Under the pieces are notes generated by a model. It was not told the origin of the DNA, made no database searches, and was given only the letters and a program-made list of their open reading frames with translations. DNA of 64,000 nucleotides from assembly GCA_049696015.1 (NCBI GenBank), contig JBAVTG010000216.1, positions 1 through 64,000 of the forward strand, read 5' to 3'. Positions 1-8,674 of this stretch are shown here, piece after piece. The position numbers and the translations under genes were made by a program. Within the stretch, counting starts at the first letter, position 1. Each line of letters opens with the position of its first letter. The DNA is from JANMEX01 sp049696015 (GTDB lineage Bacteria > Pseudomonadota > Alphaproteobacteria > Rhizobiales > Rhizobiaceae).

Positions 1-195
1 ATACGGCCTTTGTTCGCCGTTCGATGGAAGCGATGAGAGCGGGATGTTTTTGAGTGGAAGCAATTGTATCGGAGGGATTTTGCGTCAAGACCAAGGAAAG
101 TCCCGAAGGGCGCATTGAAATGCGTCCGAGGGAGTTTTCGCCGGTATTGGCGCGAAAGAACCCGATACAATGATTCCAGCCAATAACATCACGCT

Positions 196-1338
196 CTAAA
201 TCACCCCCCACGCCCGGAACCTGCCCCTGCCCGTGATTTCGCGCAGACCCAGCTCGCTGACCAGATTGAGCGCCCCCTGCTTGGAAACCTTCAGCGCCTG
301 CTGGACCATGCCGGACGAGACGAGCGGGCGCGACAGAACCAAACCGATGAGGTCCGCCAGCCGCGAATTCGTGCGCTTCCCGCCGAGCCGCCGCTCCATC
401 TGGCCCTTCGCCAGCATCAGCCGGTCATGCTCCTTCAGACCCAGCTGGGCGGCTATGTGATAGGCCTCGATGAGCGCAGCCAGCCGCGCGGTTCGATCGC
501 GCGCGCGGCGGCGCTCGCGTGGAATTTGCCTGGCGCCAAGGTGGCACGACACCAGATGATGCGCCGCCAACCCCTCTTGGCGCAGCAAGGCGGCGGCCAG
601 CAGCGGCCCGAGCCAGGTTGCGTGCTGCAGCACCTCGATGCCGCTCCAGGCGTCGGCCAGGATGGCGGCGCGCAAAAGTGCCGGCAGCGGGCGTGTCGCG
701 CCAATCACCGCCTGCCATTCGGCCATCCGCGCATCCTCGTCCCAGTCGGGATCGTAAAGCAGTTCCGGCCGTTCCGGCTGGCGCGGCTTGTGCGGGCGCG
801 GCCCGGCTGCCTGCCCGTCCAGCACCTTTGCGCTGTGTTCCAGCGCCGCCTCCATGGCTTCCAGCGCCTTGGCCAATTCGTCCGGGACCGTTGCGGCGGG
901 CGCCGTCAGCCCGGCCTCCTGCCCGTCATCCCCAACTGCGCCGGCGTCTGGCCCGGCGGCCTTTGCCTGGCCCGTCGCCGGTTCCGCCGCGCTGCCGCGC
1001 CGCGTCAGCTGCCGCAGGCCCTCCGCGCCGAGCGCCCAATCCGGTCCGTGGCTGAACATCTGCCGCCGCGCCCGCAGAACCGCATGCGCGCGGGTCAGCT
1101 CATGGGTTGGCGTGCGGATGTCCATGCGCGCGTCGTGCAGCACCAGGTCTTCGACATGCACCAGCTCGCCCTCCAGCCACAGCGCCGCCGCCGCGTCGGC
1201 AAAATGCTGGCGTTCGATCCAGCCGTCCCGCACCGGCGAGCGCGCCAGCCGTTCGTCAAGCCGCGTCAACGCAGAAGTTGCCGAAACAACCGGCGCAAAC
1301 AGGGCAGTCAGATCCACCGGCTCTATTTTGTAAACCAT
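196..1338 (-). CDS. RHE_PE00001-type protein (DUF1612 plus C-terminal HTH)
   Basis: This 380-residue protein resembles a family found beside repABC cassettes in rhizobia and relatives. It has an N-terminal DUF1612-like region and a C-terminal winged-helix-like domain (about residues 300-380, ending RGRFRAWGVI). The middle, about residues 115-175, is Ala/Gly/Glu-rich and looks like a linker. The ATG start reads MVYKIEP and sits after an AT-rich stretch. Its function is unknown; DNA binding is likely from the C-terminal domain. It points the same way as repC and lies 242 bp beyond repC's stop, which fits a plasmid-maintenance or plasmid-regulatory role. The family assignment is from memory of such sequences. 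Confidence 0.75.
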   Translation of the reverse strand: MVYKIEPVDLTALFAPVVSATSALTRLDERLARSPVRDGWIERQHFADAAAALWLEGELVHVEDLVLHDARMDIRTPTHELTRAHAVLRARRQMFSHGPDWALGAEGLRQLTRRGSAAEPATGQAKAAGPDAGAVGDDGQEAGLTAPAATVPDELAKALEAMEAALEHSAKVLDGQAAGPRPHKPRQPERPELLYDPDWDEDARMAEWQAVIGATRPLPALLRAAILADAWSGIEVLQHATWLGPLLAAALLRQEGLAAHHLVSCHLGARQIPRERRRARDRTARLAALIEAYHIAAQLGLKEHDRLMLAKGQMERRLGGKRTNSRLADLIGLVLSRPLVSSGMVQQALKVSKQGALNLVSELGLREITGRGRFRAWGVI

Positions 1339-1580
1339 TGATTAACCTTAACCAAATTCCTTATAATAAAGCAATATGGCATATCACTTGACCCATACCG
1401 TAGGATTGGCGGAAACTTTCGCAGCTATTGAAAAGCGGCCGATTTCGACAGTGATGGATTTGGAACCGGAAACCGGTAGACTTGCAAAGCGGGCCACGAT
1501 AGCCGCCTGCGGAAGTCGAACAGCGGCGGATCCGGTCCCGGCCAGGCCAAACCCGCCTGCAGGAATTTTTCCGGCTCCCC

Positions 1581-2870
1581 TCACCCCAGGGCCTCCAGCA
1601 TCGGCATGACCGAAAACTTGCCCTCCTCGGCCTTGGCGGTCAGCGCCCGCAAATAGCCTCCGGCGGAGCGGATGGCGTCGGCGCGTTCGAGCATGCAGGC
1701 GATGACGATTGCGGCGCGCTCGGGGCCGAAGGCGTCTTTGGCTTTCGTCCAGGCGTCCGGCGAGATCCCCAGCATCGGCCGCACCAGTTCGGCGGCGGTT
1801 TTCAGATCACCGTAAGTGGCCAACCCCTCGCGGACATAATCGCCAATCACCGGACATGCGCCCTTCACCTGGCTGAGCGGCGGTAATTGACTGCTTTCAC
1901 CGCCCGCGGCGTCATCTGGTTTGCTTGCTGCACCCTTCCGCTCTGGCGCTGCCCTCCCCGCTTCATGCGCAGCCGCCTGCTTCAGCTTCTTTTCGAAGCG
2001 TCTGTCAAAATGGGATTCGGTATTTGAATTCTGAATGTGCCGCTCATTGTGATGGGCATTGGCGCTCATATTTTTGGATTCATCAGCCGCATCGTCATCA
2101 AGGTCCGCGTCATTCAGGCCCTCGAACCATGCCGCCTCGCACTCGGCCCGCAGGCGCGAAAGCGCCTCTTTGCGCTGCCCAAGGGCCTCCAGGCTCGCCG
2201 TGCGCGCCAGCCGCCGCGCCAGGGGGAGCAAGCGCATGGCAAACCCGTGCCAATCGCCTGCCCGCCCCGCCTCGCTGGCGGCATCGAGGATTTTGGCAAT
2301 GTCTCGGATGTGGACGCTGATCTCGTCGCGCAGCCGCCGCGCCTTGGCCTCGTCGATCTTGACAGCCTCCTCCAGCGCGAAAATCTCCGCTGCCCGCAGC
2401 GCCAGCGGCCCAAGGTCAAAGCCGAACGCCGTTTCGATCGCGCCGCCTTCGCCGCGCCGCGCATAGCGCTTGCCGTTGGGGCTGTCGCGCCGCGCAATCA
2501 GCCCGGCTTGCACCAGCGCTGCGATATGCCGGCGCAATGTCGCATCGGCCATGCCTTGGGTGCGCCGGGAAAGCTCGGTGTTGGAGGGAAAGACGATCTG
2601 CTCTTCGTCGGCTTTGAGCGCCCTGCCCGGCAGCACGGAAATCAGCGCCGTCAGCACGGCAATCGTCCGGTCGGAAAGACCGAGCAGCGGCCGGGCGCTC
2701 GACAGCGCCGTCATCAGCCGCCATTTGTCGGCCTCGCCCGCGTCATTGGTCGGCTCGCCTGCCCCGCTGCGGGCGGCCTCGCGCCGCTCCGATAGCTTTT
2801 TGGTCAGGGAAAAAGCGGCATAGCTCAAGGGTGCGCTGCCGAATGGCGACGCTGCAAACGATCCGGTCAT
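1581..2870 (-). CDS. repC: Plasmid replication initiator RepC
   Basis: RepC initiates replication of repABC replicons, and in this family the origin usually lies inside the repC gene. The N-terminus has the family's winged-helix block (LSDRTIAVLTALISVLPGR, then FPSNTELSRRTQGMADATLR and the GLIARRDSPNGKRYARR wing). The C-terminal part (GDYVREGLATYGDLKTAAEL onward) also fits the family. An in-frame GTG lies three codons upstream, but the ATG at 2870 is preceded by an AGGTGA box at good spacing, giving 429 residues, a normal length. It is the last gene of the repABC order, 211 bp after repB, and that gap is where the antisense RNA controlling RepC normally resides. Confidence 0.95.
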   Translation of the reverse strand: MTGSFAASPFGSAPLSYAAFSLTKKLSERREAARSGAGEPTNDAGEADKWRLMTALSSARPLLGLSDRTIAVLTALISVLPGRALKADEEQIVFPSNTELSRRTQGMADATLRRHIAALVQAGLIARRDSPNGKRYARRGEGGAIETAFGFDLGPLALRAAEIFALEEAVKIDEAKARRLRDEISVHIRDIAKILDAASEAGRAGDWHGFAMRLLPLARRLARTASLEALGQRKEALSRLRAECEAAWFEGLNDADLDDDAADESKNMSANAHHNERHIQNSNTESHFDRRFEKKLKQAAAHEAGRAAPERKGAASKPDDAAGGESSQLPPLSQVKGACPVIGDYVREGLATYGDLKTAAELVRPMLGISPDAWTKAKDAFGPERAAIVIACMLERADAIRSAGGYLRALTAKAEEGKFSVMPMLEALG

Positions 2871-2928
2871 GATGCTCACCTGTCGTCAGGCAATAAAGAT
2901 CCCCAGCCCGGTTTTTCAAAACCAAGCC

Positions 2929-3060
2929 TTGACAGGATTCGCCGAAAGTGATTCTCATCAATTGCTACATACAATGAGGCTCTCGGGGCGGAAACGTTTC
3001 GGGGGCCTTTGTTTTGTCTGCGAACATGTCCTTTCTGGTTGGGGTTGAACGGTCCGGCAT
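2929..3060 (+). ncRNA. Candidate counter-transcribed RNA of repABC (incompatibility RNA)
   Basis: All well-studied repABC replicons encode a small antisense RNA between repB and repC, on the strand opposite the operon, that represses repC. Here the repB-repC gap has a consensus -35 hexamer TTGACA at 2929-2934 on the plus strand. A weak -10 candidate (TTCTCA) follows 17 bp later, and further downstream are a palindromic core GAAACGTTTC and a T-rich stretch near 3010-3016. The boundaries are rough and the call rests mostly on synteny. Confidence 0.4.
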
Positions 3061-3081
3061 ACGCTAAGCGCCGGTAAATGC

Positions 3082-4026
3082 TTAGTTTTTCGCCTTGGCA
3101 TAGTCCTTGGCCAGCCGGGCGAAATTCTCTTCAACGTATGCCGCAAACCCGGCGTCGGCCACATCAAAGCGCGTCCCCTGGCCTGATTTGGTGACGCTCA
3201 TGGCGATGCCAGCCGCTTTCAAGTGCCGCTGTGCAGGTTTGGATTTCACCTTTTTCGCCAGCCGGTCGAACAGCATCTGGAACCGCTGGTCCGATTGCGC
3301 GGCGATGAAGGCGTCGCGCCCGGTTTCATCCTCGGCCTTGATGCGCGCGGCGTCGCTCTTGAGCATCTCGCCCAGCGCCATCCAGCGCGGCCGGCCGGCC
3401 TTTGGCGCAGGGCCGACGGCGCGGGCGATGGTCAGCGGGATCATCTCGCCGATCTGGATCATCCGCGTCATTTCCGCCTTGTGCAGCGACAGCGCCTCCT
3501 GCGCGGCGGCGCGGTCGACGCCGGCATCCAGAAGCGAGCGCACGAACATCGCCCTTTCAATGAACGACAGATTGCGCCGCTCGGCGTTTTCCTTGCCTTG
3601 CGCCAGCAAAAGCGCCGCATCGCTGAGCTGCCGCACGATCGCCTTGACTGTGGCGCCCAGCTCCAGCGCCGCCTTGATGCGCCGGTGGCCGTAGGCGGCC
3701 TCATAGCGCCCGCTTGCGCCCGGCCGCACCAGCACCGGCACCTGCTGCCCGCCGCTGCGGATGCTTTCCACCAGCGCGGCAAAATCCTCGTCATTGTCCG
3801 CCCCGTTTGACAGCCGGTCGGCATAGGGGCTGGCATCGATCAGCCTGGGATCAATCTCCAAAATCCGCTCGCCCGCCTCGCGCGCCTCTTCGAGTTCCCG
3901 CTGCAGATTGCCCAGCGACAGGCCCATCGCCTTGACCGCGCCCGATGCGGCGCGCGCTGGCGCTGCCGGCGTTTCGGGCGCATCATGCTGGAAAAGGTTC
4001 TTCAGCTGGTCCTTGCGGCTTGTCAT
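3082..4026 (-). CDS. repB: Partition protein RepB (ParB family)
   Basis: RepB binds the centromere-like parS sites and works with RepA to segregate the replicon. It has a ParB nuclease-like block (GGQQVPVLVRPGASGRYEAA, GHRRIKAALELG, GKENAERRNLSFIERA) followed by the HTH region with TRMIQIGEMIPL. The likely start is the ATG at 4026 (MTSRKDQLKNLF), preceded by GGAG. A further in-frame ATG at 4053 has no ribosome-binding site. The gene has 314 residues, a normal RepB size, and follows repA after 73 bp. Three matching parS sites lie in the neighbourhood. Confidence 0.95.
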   Translation of the reverse strand: MTSRKDQLKNLFQHDAPETPAAPARAASGAVKAMGLSLGNLQRELEEAREAGERILEIDPRLIDASPYADRLSNGADNDEDFAALVESIRSGGQQVPVLVRPGASGRYEAAYGHRRIKAALELGATVKAIVRQLSDAALLLAQGKENAERRNLSFIERAMFVRSLLDAGVDRAAAQEALSLHKAEMTRMIQIGEMIPLTIARAVGPAPKAGRPRWMALGEMLKSDAARIKAEDETGRDAFIAAQSDQRFQMLFDRLAKKVKSKPAQRHLKAAGIAMSVTKSGQGTRFDVADAGFAAYVEENFARLAKDYAKAKN

Positions 4027-4099
4027 GGGCGAATCTCCGTGAGCGGCCAGCATAAGACGATTGCGGAGCGTGTGGATGAAACCGTGCTGAATGCGCCCC

Positions 4100-5332
4100 T
4101 CATTGCGTTCTTCCCCATGCCTTCAAAACCAGTTGCTCAATCTCAAAGTTGACAGCTGTCAACGCCTCCATTGCCCGGTCATAAGTGACGCGCGAAAAGT
4201 TCTCGCGGCCCACTTCATAAAGCGTCTGCTTGGTCAGGCCGGCGTCTGATATCGCGGTGGATTTGACCATCGGCGCGGTCAGGACGCGCTCCCCGAACTG
4301 GTTGCGCAAAAACGCCGAGATCTGCGTTTGCGGCCCGTCATTGGGCTCGTAGCGGGTAATCAAATAGCGCAGGAAATCAAAATTGAGCTCGCCCCCGGCA
4401 TTTTTCACCACCGCCAGCAAGTCGGATGTCATGAACAGAAACTGGCTCATCGAGGCAACGTCCAGCATTTGCGGATGCACGGTGACAATCACCGATGTGG
4501 CCGCGCACAGCGCGCCAAGCGTCAAAAACCCAAGCTGCGGCGGGCAGTCGATCACCACGATGTCGTAATTGGACTCGACGCTTTGCAGCGCGGCCTGCAC
4601 GCGGGCAAAAAACATCTCGTCCGCCCTGCCCTGCCCGGTCTGCCGGGCGCTGAGGTGATGCGGCGTGGTGTGCTCGAATTCCTGCAGTTCCAGATTCCCC
4701 GGCACCAGGTCGAGTCCGTCCATATAGGTGTGGCGGATGATGTCTTTGAGCGGGCGGCGCTCGCCATCATAGCGGATTGCGCCGTAAAGAGTGTCGTTGC
4801 CGGTCAGGTCGAGCTCCGGCTGGTAGCCGAACAGCGCGGACATCGACGCCTGCGGGTCCAGATCCACCGCCAGCACCCGATAGCCTTCCAGCGCCAGATG
4901 CTGCGCCAGATGCACCGAAGTCGTGGTCTTGCCCGAGCCGCCTTTGAAGTTGGTGACTGCAATGACCTGCAGGGCTTCCGTCAAATCGCGGTGCTTGATG
5001 TAGCTGCGCGCCTTGGCCGGATTCTGGTGCGCCAGGTGGCGGCGCAGTTCGTTGACCTGGGCCAATGTATAGGCCCGCCGCCCGCCCTGCGACACGTCCG
5101 GCTGCGGCCCCTCGCCTGACAGCGACAATTGCCGCAGATAGCCGTCCGACACGCCGATCAGCTTGGCCGCCTCGCCGGAGGAAAACGAGCGCAGCTGCTT
5201 TTGCGCGGTCGGAGGAAAGAACCGGTCGCGCATCGCCGATAGCTGGGCGGACAGGCCTTGCGCGTCAGCCGCGATCTGCGCGTCCGCCGATTGCCTCGTC
5301 TCAATGCCCGCCTGCCGCAAAGCCTCGGCCAT
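4100..5332 (-). CDS. repA: Partition ATPase RepA (ParA family)
   Basis: RepA is the ParA/MinD-type ATPase of the repABC partition system and normally also represses the operon promoter. An N-terminal HTH (GEAAKLIGVSDGYLRQLSLS) precedes the deviant Walker A KGGSGKTTTSVHLA, the DLDPQASMSALFG motif and Walker B-like VIDCPPQLGFLTL. The frame is open further upstream to a TTG, but the ATG at 5332 (MAEALRQAG) has an AGGGAA box and gives 410 residues, a usual length. The gene overlaps one parS palindrome near its 3' end. It heads the repA-repB-repC operon. Confidence 0.96.
   Translation of the reverse strand: MAEALRQAGIETRQSADAQIAADAQGLSAQLSAMRDRFFPPTAQKQLRSFSSGEAAKLIGVSDGYLRQLSLSGEGPQPDVSQGGRRAYTLAQVNELRRHLAHQNPAKARSYIKHRDLTEALQVIAVTNFKGGSGKTTTSVHLAQHLALEGYRVLAVDLDPQASMSALFGYQPELDLTGNDTLYGAIRYDGERRPLKDIIRHTYMDGLDLVPGNLELQEFEHTTPHHLSARQTGQGRADEMFFARVQAALQSVESNYDIVVIDCPPQLGFLTLGALCAATSVIVTVHPQMLDVASMSQFLFMTSDLLAVVKNAGGELNFDFLRYLITRYEPNDGPQTQISAFLRNQFGERVLTAPMVKSTAISDAGLTKQTLYEVGRENFSRVTYDRAMEALTAVNFEIEQLVLKAWGRTQ
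4148..4163. other. parS centromere site 1 (inside repA 3' end)
   Basis: The sequence is the perfect 16-bp palindrome GTTGACAGCTGTCAAC, matching the repABC parS consensus GTT-N4-GC-N4-AAC. It lies within the last 22 codons of repA and is preceded by AAA like the other two copies. Confidence 0.85.
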
Positions 5333-5584
5333 GCCAAATTCCCTTGACTGCTTCAAAAGCCGGCCGGACATTCCGGCCGCCTGCATGCGATGCCTGATGC
5401 GCCGAAAGCGATACAATTCGGCGGACTTTTCTGGCATTTCGGCGCGCAATTCGGCGCACCCGTTTCAACCCGCATACGCCACGCTTACACTTGCCAGCCA
5501 CACACTCACGATTCGGGGGCAGGGGTCAAACTACCCCCTTTCAGTTACGCCAATTGAGCGAAGCTACGCACCTGAACCGTAACC

Positions 5585-5640
5585 AAAATGCGGGCAACAA
5601 GTGAGTCTGTCAAGGAAAAGAGGGTTAACGCAAATTAACC
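5585..5640 (-). promoter_or_regulatory. Candidate repABC promoter with adjacent palindrome
   Basis: On the minus strand a consensus -35 TTGACA (5613-5608) is followed 17 bp later by CATTTT (5590-5585). Immediately upstream of the -35 lies the imperfect inverted repeat GGTTAACGCAAATTAACC (5623-5640). It resembles a parS site with a changed centre (CA instead of GC) and could be an operator for RepA or RepB. It is about 255 bp ahead of the repA start. The rest of 5333-5754 shows no gene. Confidence 0.35.
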
Positions 5641-5754
5641 TTTGTGGGACGCACCCGAGTGACAAAACAGGGTCTGTGAGTTTATGATATCTGCGGCCTT
5701 GCGGCTGGATAGATTGCGCCGGGTTTGGTGTTTCCTTGCAAGCGGGGTAACGGC

Positions 5755-6648
5755 ATGAAAAAGCGCATATGTGTCAAAGGTGTCGTCGCCGGCCTTCTGG
5801 CCAGCGCGTTTTTGCTCAATGCATGCAGCGTAACCGGTGACAAACCGCCCACTGCAACCACGACGCCCGCACCGGTAAGGCCAGAACCCAAAAAATCGCC
5901 GTCCTCGCCTGGCGGCACATCTGTAAAGACCGTTAATCCGTCCTTTGGCAGTTTTTCCGGCCGGTTGGCATTGGCGCCGCAAGGCTGCGAGAACTCTGGC
6001 GGGCAGGGGATCGGCAAATGCCGGGTCATTCAAACCGGTTTTGCCTTCAATTCGCCCCTGCCATGGAAGGTCCGCAGCAATGAGCCAACAGATGGCGCAT
6101 CCATTCCATCTTTTGCTTGGTCAACAATTGGGAAGCCATTTGACGGCAGCTATCTGCCAGCAGCCATCATCCACGACAACTATTGCAACCACCTCGTAAG
6201 GCCATTCCTGCAAACCCACCGCGTCTTCTATTCAATGTTGCGCGCGCTCGGGGTCGAGCCTTCCAAGGCAGCCGCCATGTATGCAGCCGTGCTCATTGGG
6301 GGCCCCAAGTGGATTAAACTGGATTCAGGTGAGCCATGCGGTGAAAACTGCATCCGCACCCTGTCCTCTCGTGACGCCCGCTTTATTGGAATCGTTTCAC
6401 GAGAAGGCGGGCTCTGGCGTCCATCGCAAATTGACAATGACCGGCGCAACGCTTTCGAAACGCTGGCACTGGAAATCCGCGGAGGCGGGGCAATGGAGCT
6501 GGACGCCATTGACGCCCGCGTTCAGCTGCTTCTGCCCGAAGATCCGTTCCTCGCTTTGCGCGCCTACGAGACGGCCCCATTTCAGACCTTTGCCAATGCG
6601 CCCGTCATTGCGGGCGCACGTCAAGCGCGCTCACGCCAAGCGCGCTGA
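5755..6648 (+). CDS. DUF1353-type lipoprotein
   Basis: This 297-residue protein starts with a lipoprotein signal (MKKRICVKGVVAGLLASAF, then lipobox LLNACS), so it should be exported and lipidated. A Pro/Thr-rich linker (about residues 30-65) is followed by the DUF1353 signature: TDGASIPSFAWSTIGKP and then LPAAIIHDNYCN. The longer frame start ten codons upstream would spoil the signal peptide, so the ATG at 5755, after GCGGGG, is chosen. DUF1353 proteins are often phage- or plasmid-borne and have no settled function. It lies between the repABC promoter region and the outer parS pair, transcribed away from repA. Confidence 0.75.
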   Translation: MKKRICVKGVVAGLLASAFLLNACSVTGDKPPTATTTPAPVRPEPKKSPSSPGGTSVKTVNPSFGSFSGRLALAPQGCENSGGQGIGKCRVIQTGFAFNSPLPWKVRSNEPTDGASIPSFAWSTIGKPFDGSYLPAAIIHDNYCNHLVRPFLQTHRVFYSMLRALGVEPSKAAAMYAAVLIGGPKWIKLDSGEPCGENCIRTLSSRDARFIGIVSREGGLWRPSQIDNDRRNAFETLALEIRGGGAMELDAIDARVQLLLPEDPFLALRAYETAPFQTFANAPVIAGARQARSRQAR

Positions 6649-6721
6649 GGCGTTGGCAGGCGGCGGCCGCGCCGGTGAAAAAATGAAATCATCGTTCCGT
6701 TCAAAGGCGCGCCGCTTCAAA

Positions 6722-6737
6722 GTTGACAGCTGTCAAC
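6722..6737. other. parS centromere site 2
   Basis: This is an exact copy of the 16-bp palindrome GTTGACAGCTGTCAAC, again preceded by CAAA. It lies in the non-coding stretch 6649-7379 between the lipoprotein and the SARP regulator, 76 bp from site 3. Confidence 0.88.
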
Positions 6738-6813
6738 TCGCGCCAATTCGGGCCGGGCAGGGGCCGCGCGCCACTGCTTGCTTCGCCGCTTCCACCTCCC
6801 TCACGCCCCAAAA

Positions 6814-6829
6814 GTTGACAGCTGTCAAC
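6814..6829. other. parS centromere site 3
   Basis: This is the third exact copy of GTTGACAGCTGTCAAC, preceded by AAAA. Apart from parS sites 2 and 3, the 731-bp stretch 6649-7379 shows no gene that I can support; its middle (about 6880-7000) is AT-richer than the surroundings. Confidence 0.88.
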
Positions 6830-7379
6830 CGCCCGAAATACCTGCCGATACAGCCGAATCCCGGCCATCACTTCCCTTGCGTAACAATTGTTGATCGTTG
6901 GTCGAAGGCGCGCTAATTCCGCCTGATTTCAAATACTTGATTCGCTTTTGCCGCTCTCGTCTTGGCTAAACCCCGGCATTTCATGTAAAAAAACTGTTGC
7001 ACCCGTCCATTTTTCGTGATGGACTTCTGCCAAGGCGCACATTTCTAGAACTCTCAACCTGTTTTACTTTGGTATGGCAGGGGAAGAAAGGTTTTGTGAA
7101 AATGACCGCCTCGATCAAGGTTCACAACACCAGTATACAATCACCGCCGCAAATTGCCGATGCGCAGCGCCATGCTGCGGTTTCACGGTTTCGTCCTGCC
7201 CCGCGGCGCAGCAAAATCAACTCAGCTGCGCCATATGCCGTCAATCGTTTGGGTGATCTGCGGCACACCTGTCCAAAGCCGCGCCGGGTGGTCGCCTTCG
7301 CATCATTTGTCCGGCCTGCGCTCTGCGCCTTCAGCCTTTCAGCTGCCCCGCCAAAGCAGGAACACAAGCGGGGGCCGAC

Positions 7380-8414
7380 ATGGAATTGACCGGGGTCCAG
7401 CTGTCTGACCGTGAACCGGGCGCAGGAACCAGCCCGCAAGGCGGCTTGACCGGCGGCTTGTCCGGAACTGCGCCCGCGCAATTGCATGGCAATCAGAAAC
7501 CCCGTCACCGCAAGGCCGCAGCCGGGCCGGACCTGGACGGCGCTGTGCTGACAATCGAGGTCTTTGGCGACCTGACAGTCGCAGCCGGGCCCGCAGGACG
7601 GCCGTTGACGATTCCGCCATCTGCGCGGGCATTGATGGGCTGCCTTGCCCTGCACGCGGTTCAACGTCCGTTGCGGCGCGAGGCATTGGCCGAGATGCTG
7701 TGGGCCGAGGCCCCGGCAGAGGCGTCGCGCGCGCGCCTGCGCACGGGACTGTGGCGGCTGCGCCAGATACTGGGCCTTCATGCGCCAGCCCTGTGCCAGG
7801 ATGCGGACCGTGTCTGGCTCGACCGGACGCGGGTGGTCGTTTCAGCGCATGTCCGCTTTGCCCAAGGGATCGAACAGATTTGCGCCTTGCCGGTCGAAGC
7901 CATGACAGCAGCGCAGTTTCAGGAGCTGGACGGGCTGATCGGCCTCTACTGCGGACCCCTGCTCGAAGGGCAGGATGACGATTGGGTGAAGCCCGAACGC
8001 GCCCGTTATGCCGAGCTCTATTCCCGCGCGCTGGAGCGGCAGATCGCCGCGTTTCGCGCGCAGGACAACCGCGAAGGCACCATCAGCGTTGCCCGGCGCC
8101 TGCTCGACCATGACCCATACCGCGAAGACATGCATGCGCTGCTCATTGAAATGTTTGCAAGCTCCGGCCAGCCGCAGCGCGCGCTGCGCCAGTTTCGGGC
8201 CTGCGAAAATGCGCTGGGCGACGACCTTGGCATAGACCCGTCGCGCGCCCGCGCCGCCTTGCGTGGCGCACTGGCCAATCCGGAAAGCCCCCCCGGCCTG
8301 TCCGAGGTGATATTGGCGCTGGATGATTCCATCCGCCATTTGGACCGGCAATTGGCCCTGGTCTGCCAGATCATCAAGGACCGGTATCCTGCTCCTGGAA
8401 AATCACCCCGGTAA
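7380..8414 (+). CDS. SARP-type transcriptional regulator (BTAD domain)
   Basis: The 344-residue protein has a disordered N-terminus (1-50) and a winged-helix domain (about 55-150; LTIEVFGDLTVAAG, RPLRREALAEMLW, RARLRTGLWRLRQILG). A bacterial transcriptional activation TPR domain follows (about 165-285; ending PQRALRQFRACENALGDDLG). This is the SARP/BTAD architecture, usually an activator of large gene clusters and best known from actinomycete antibiotic clusters. About 50 further residues look helical. It stands alone just upstream of the injection-system operon, in the same direction, 260 bp before its first gene, so a role as that cluster's activator is the natural inference. No periodic binding site was recognised in 8415-8674. 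Confidence 0.8.
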   Translation: MELTGVQLSDREPGAGTSPQGGLTGGLSGTAPAQLHGNQKPRHRKAAAGPDLDGAVLTIEVFGDLTVAAGPAGRPLTIPPSARALMGCLALHAVQRPLRREALAEMLWAEAPAEASRARLRTGLWRLRQILGLHAPALCQDADRVWLDRTRVVVSAHVRFAQGIEQICALPVEAMTAAQFQELDGLIGLYCGPLLEGQDDDWVKPERARYAELYSRALERQIAAFRAQDNREGTISVARRLLDHDPYREDMHALLIEMFASSGQPQRALRQFRACENALGDDLGIDPSRARAALRGALANPESPPGLSEVILALDDSIRHLDRQLALVCQIIKDRYPAPGKSPR

Positions 8415-8674
8415 ATCCGCGGTCTGCCTGCCGGTCAGCGCATTGGCGCAATCAATCTGCACACACATTTCTGAAAACTGATGGCATTGGCAGGGCAGGG
8501 CGCTGTCCGCCGGGATGCGGTGACTCGCCAATTCGCGTTTGGACGTTATCGCGGCACAATGCCCACGATACCGGCAGTGTAGCCCCAACGTCACCGCCGG
8601 CAACGCAGCCGTGACGCAGCCGTTCGCGGCGCAGGCCAACCTTCCTCAAACGACTTGACCTGAGAGCGCATTGC

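Noticed and set aside
427..1341. Plus-strand open frame of 304 codons opposite the DUF1612 gene
   Set aside because: It is fully antisense to a recognisable protein and has an Arg/Pro-rich composition typical of GC-rich shadows.
5511..5540. GGGGG/CCCCC stretches in the repA leader considered as a terminator hairpin
   Set aside because: The arms pair only through short G and C runs with no defined stem or T-tract.
7102..7389. 95-codon ORF overlapping the SARP start by ATGGAATTGA
   Set aside because: The overlap looks like coupling, but the sequence is Arg/Pro-rich, has no recognisable motif and only a weak ribosome-binding site.
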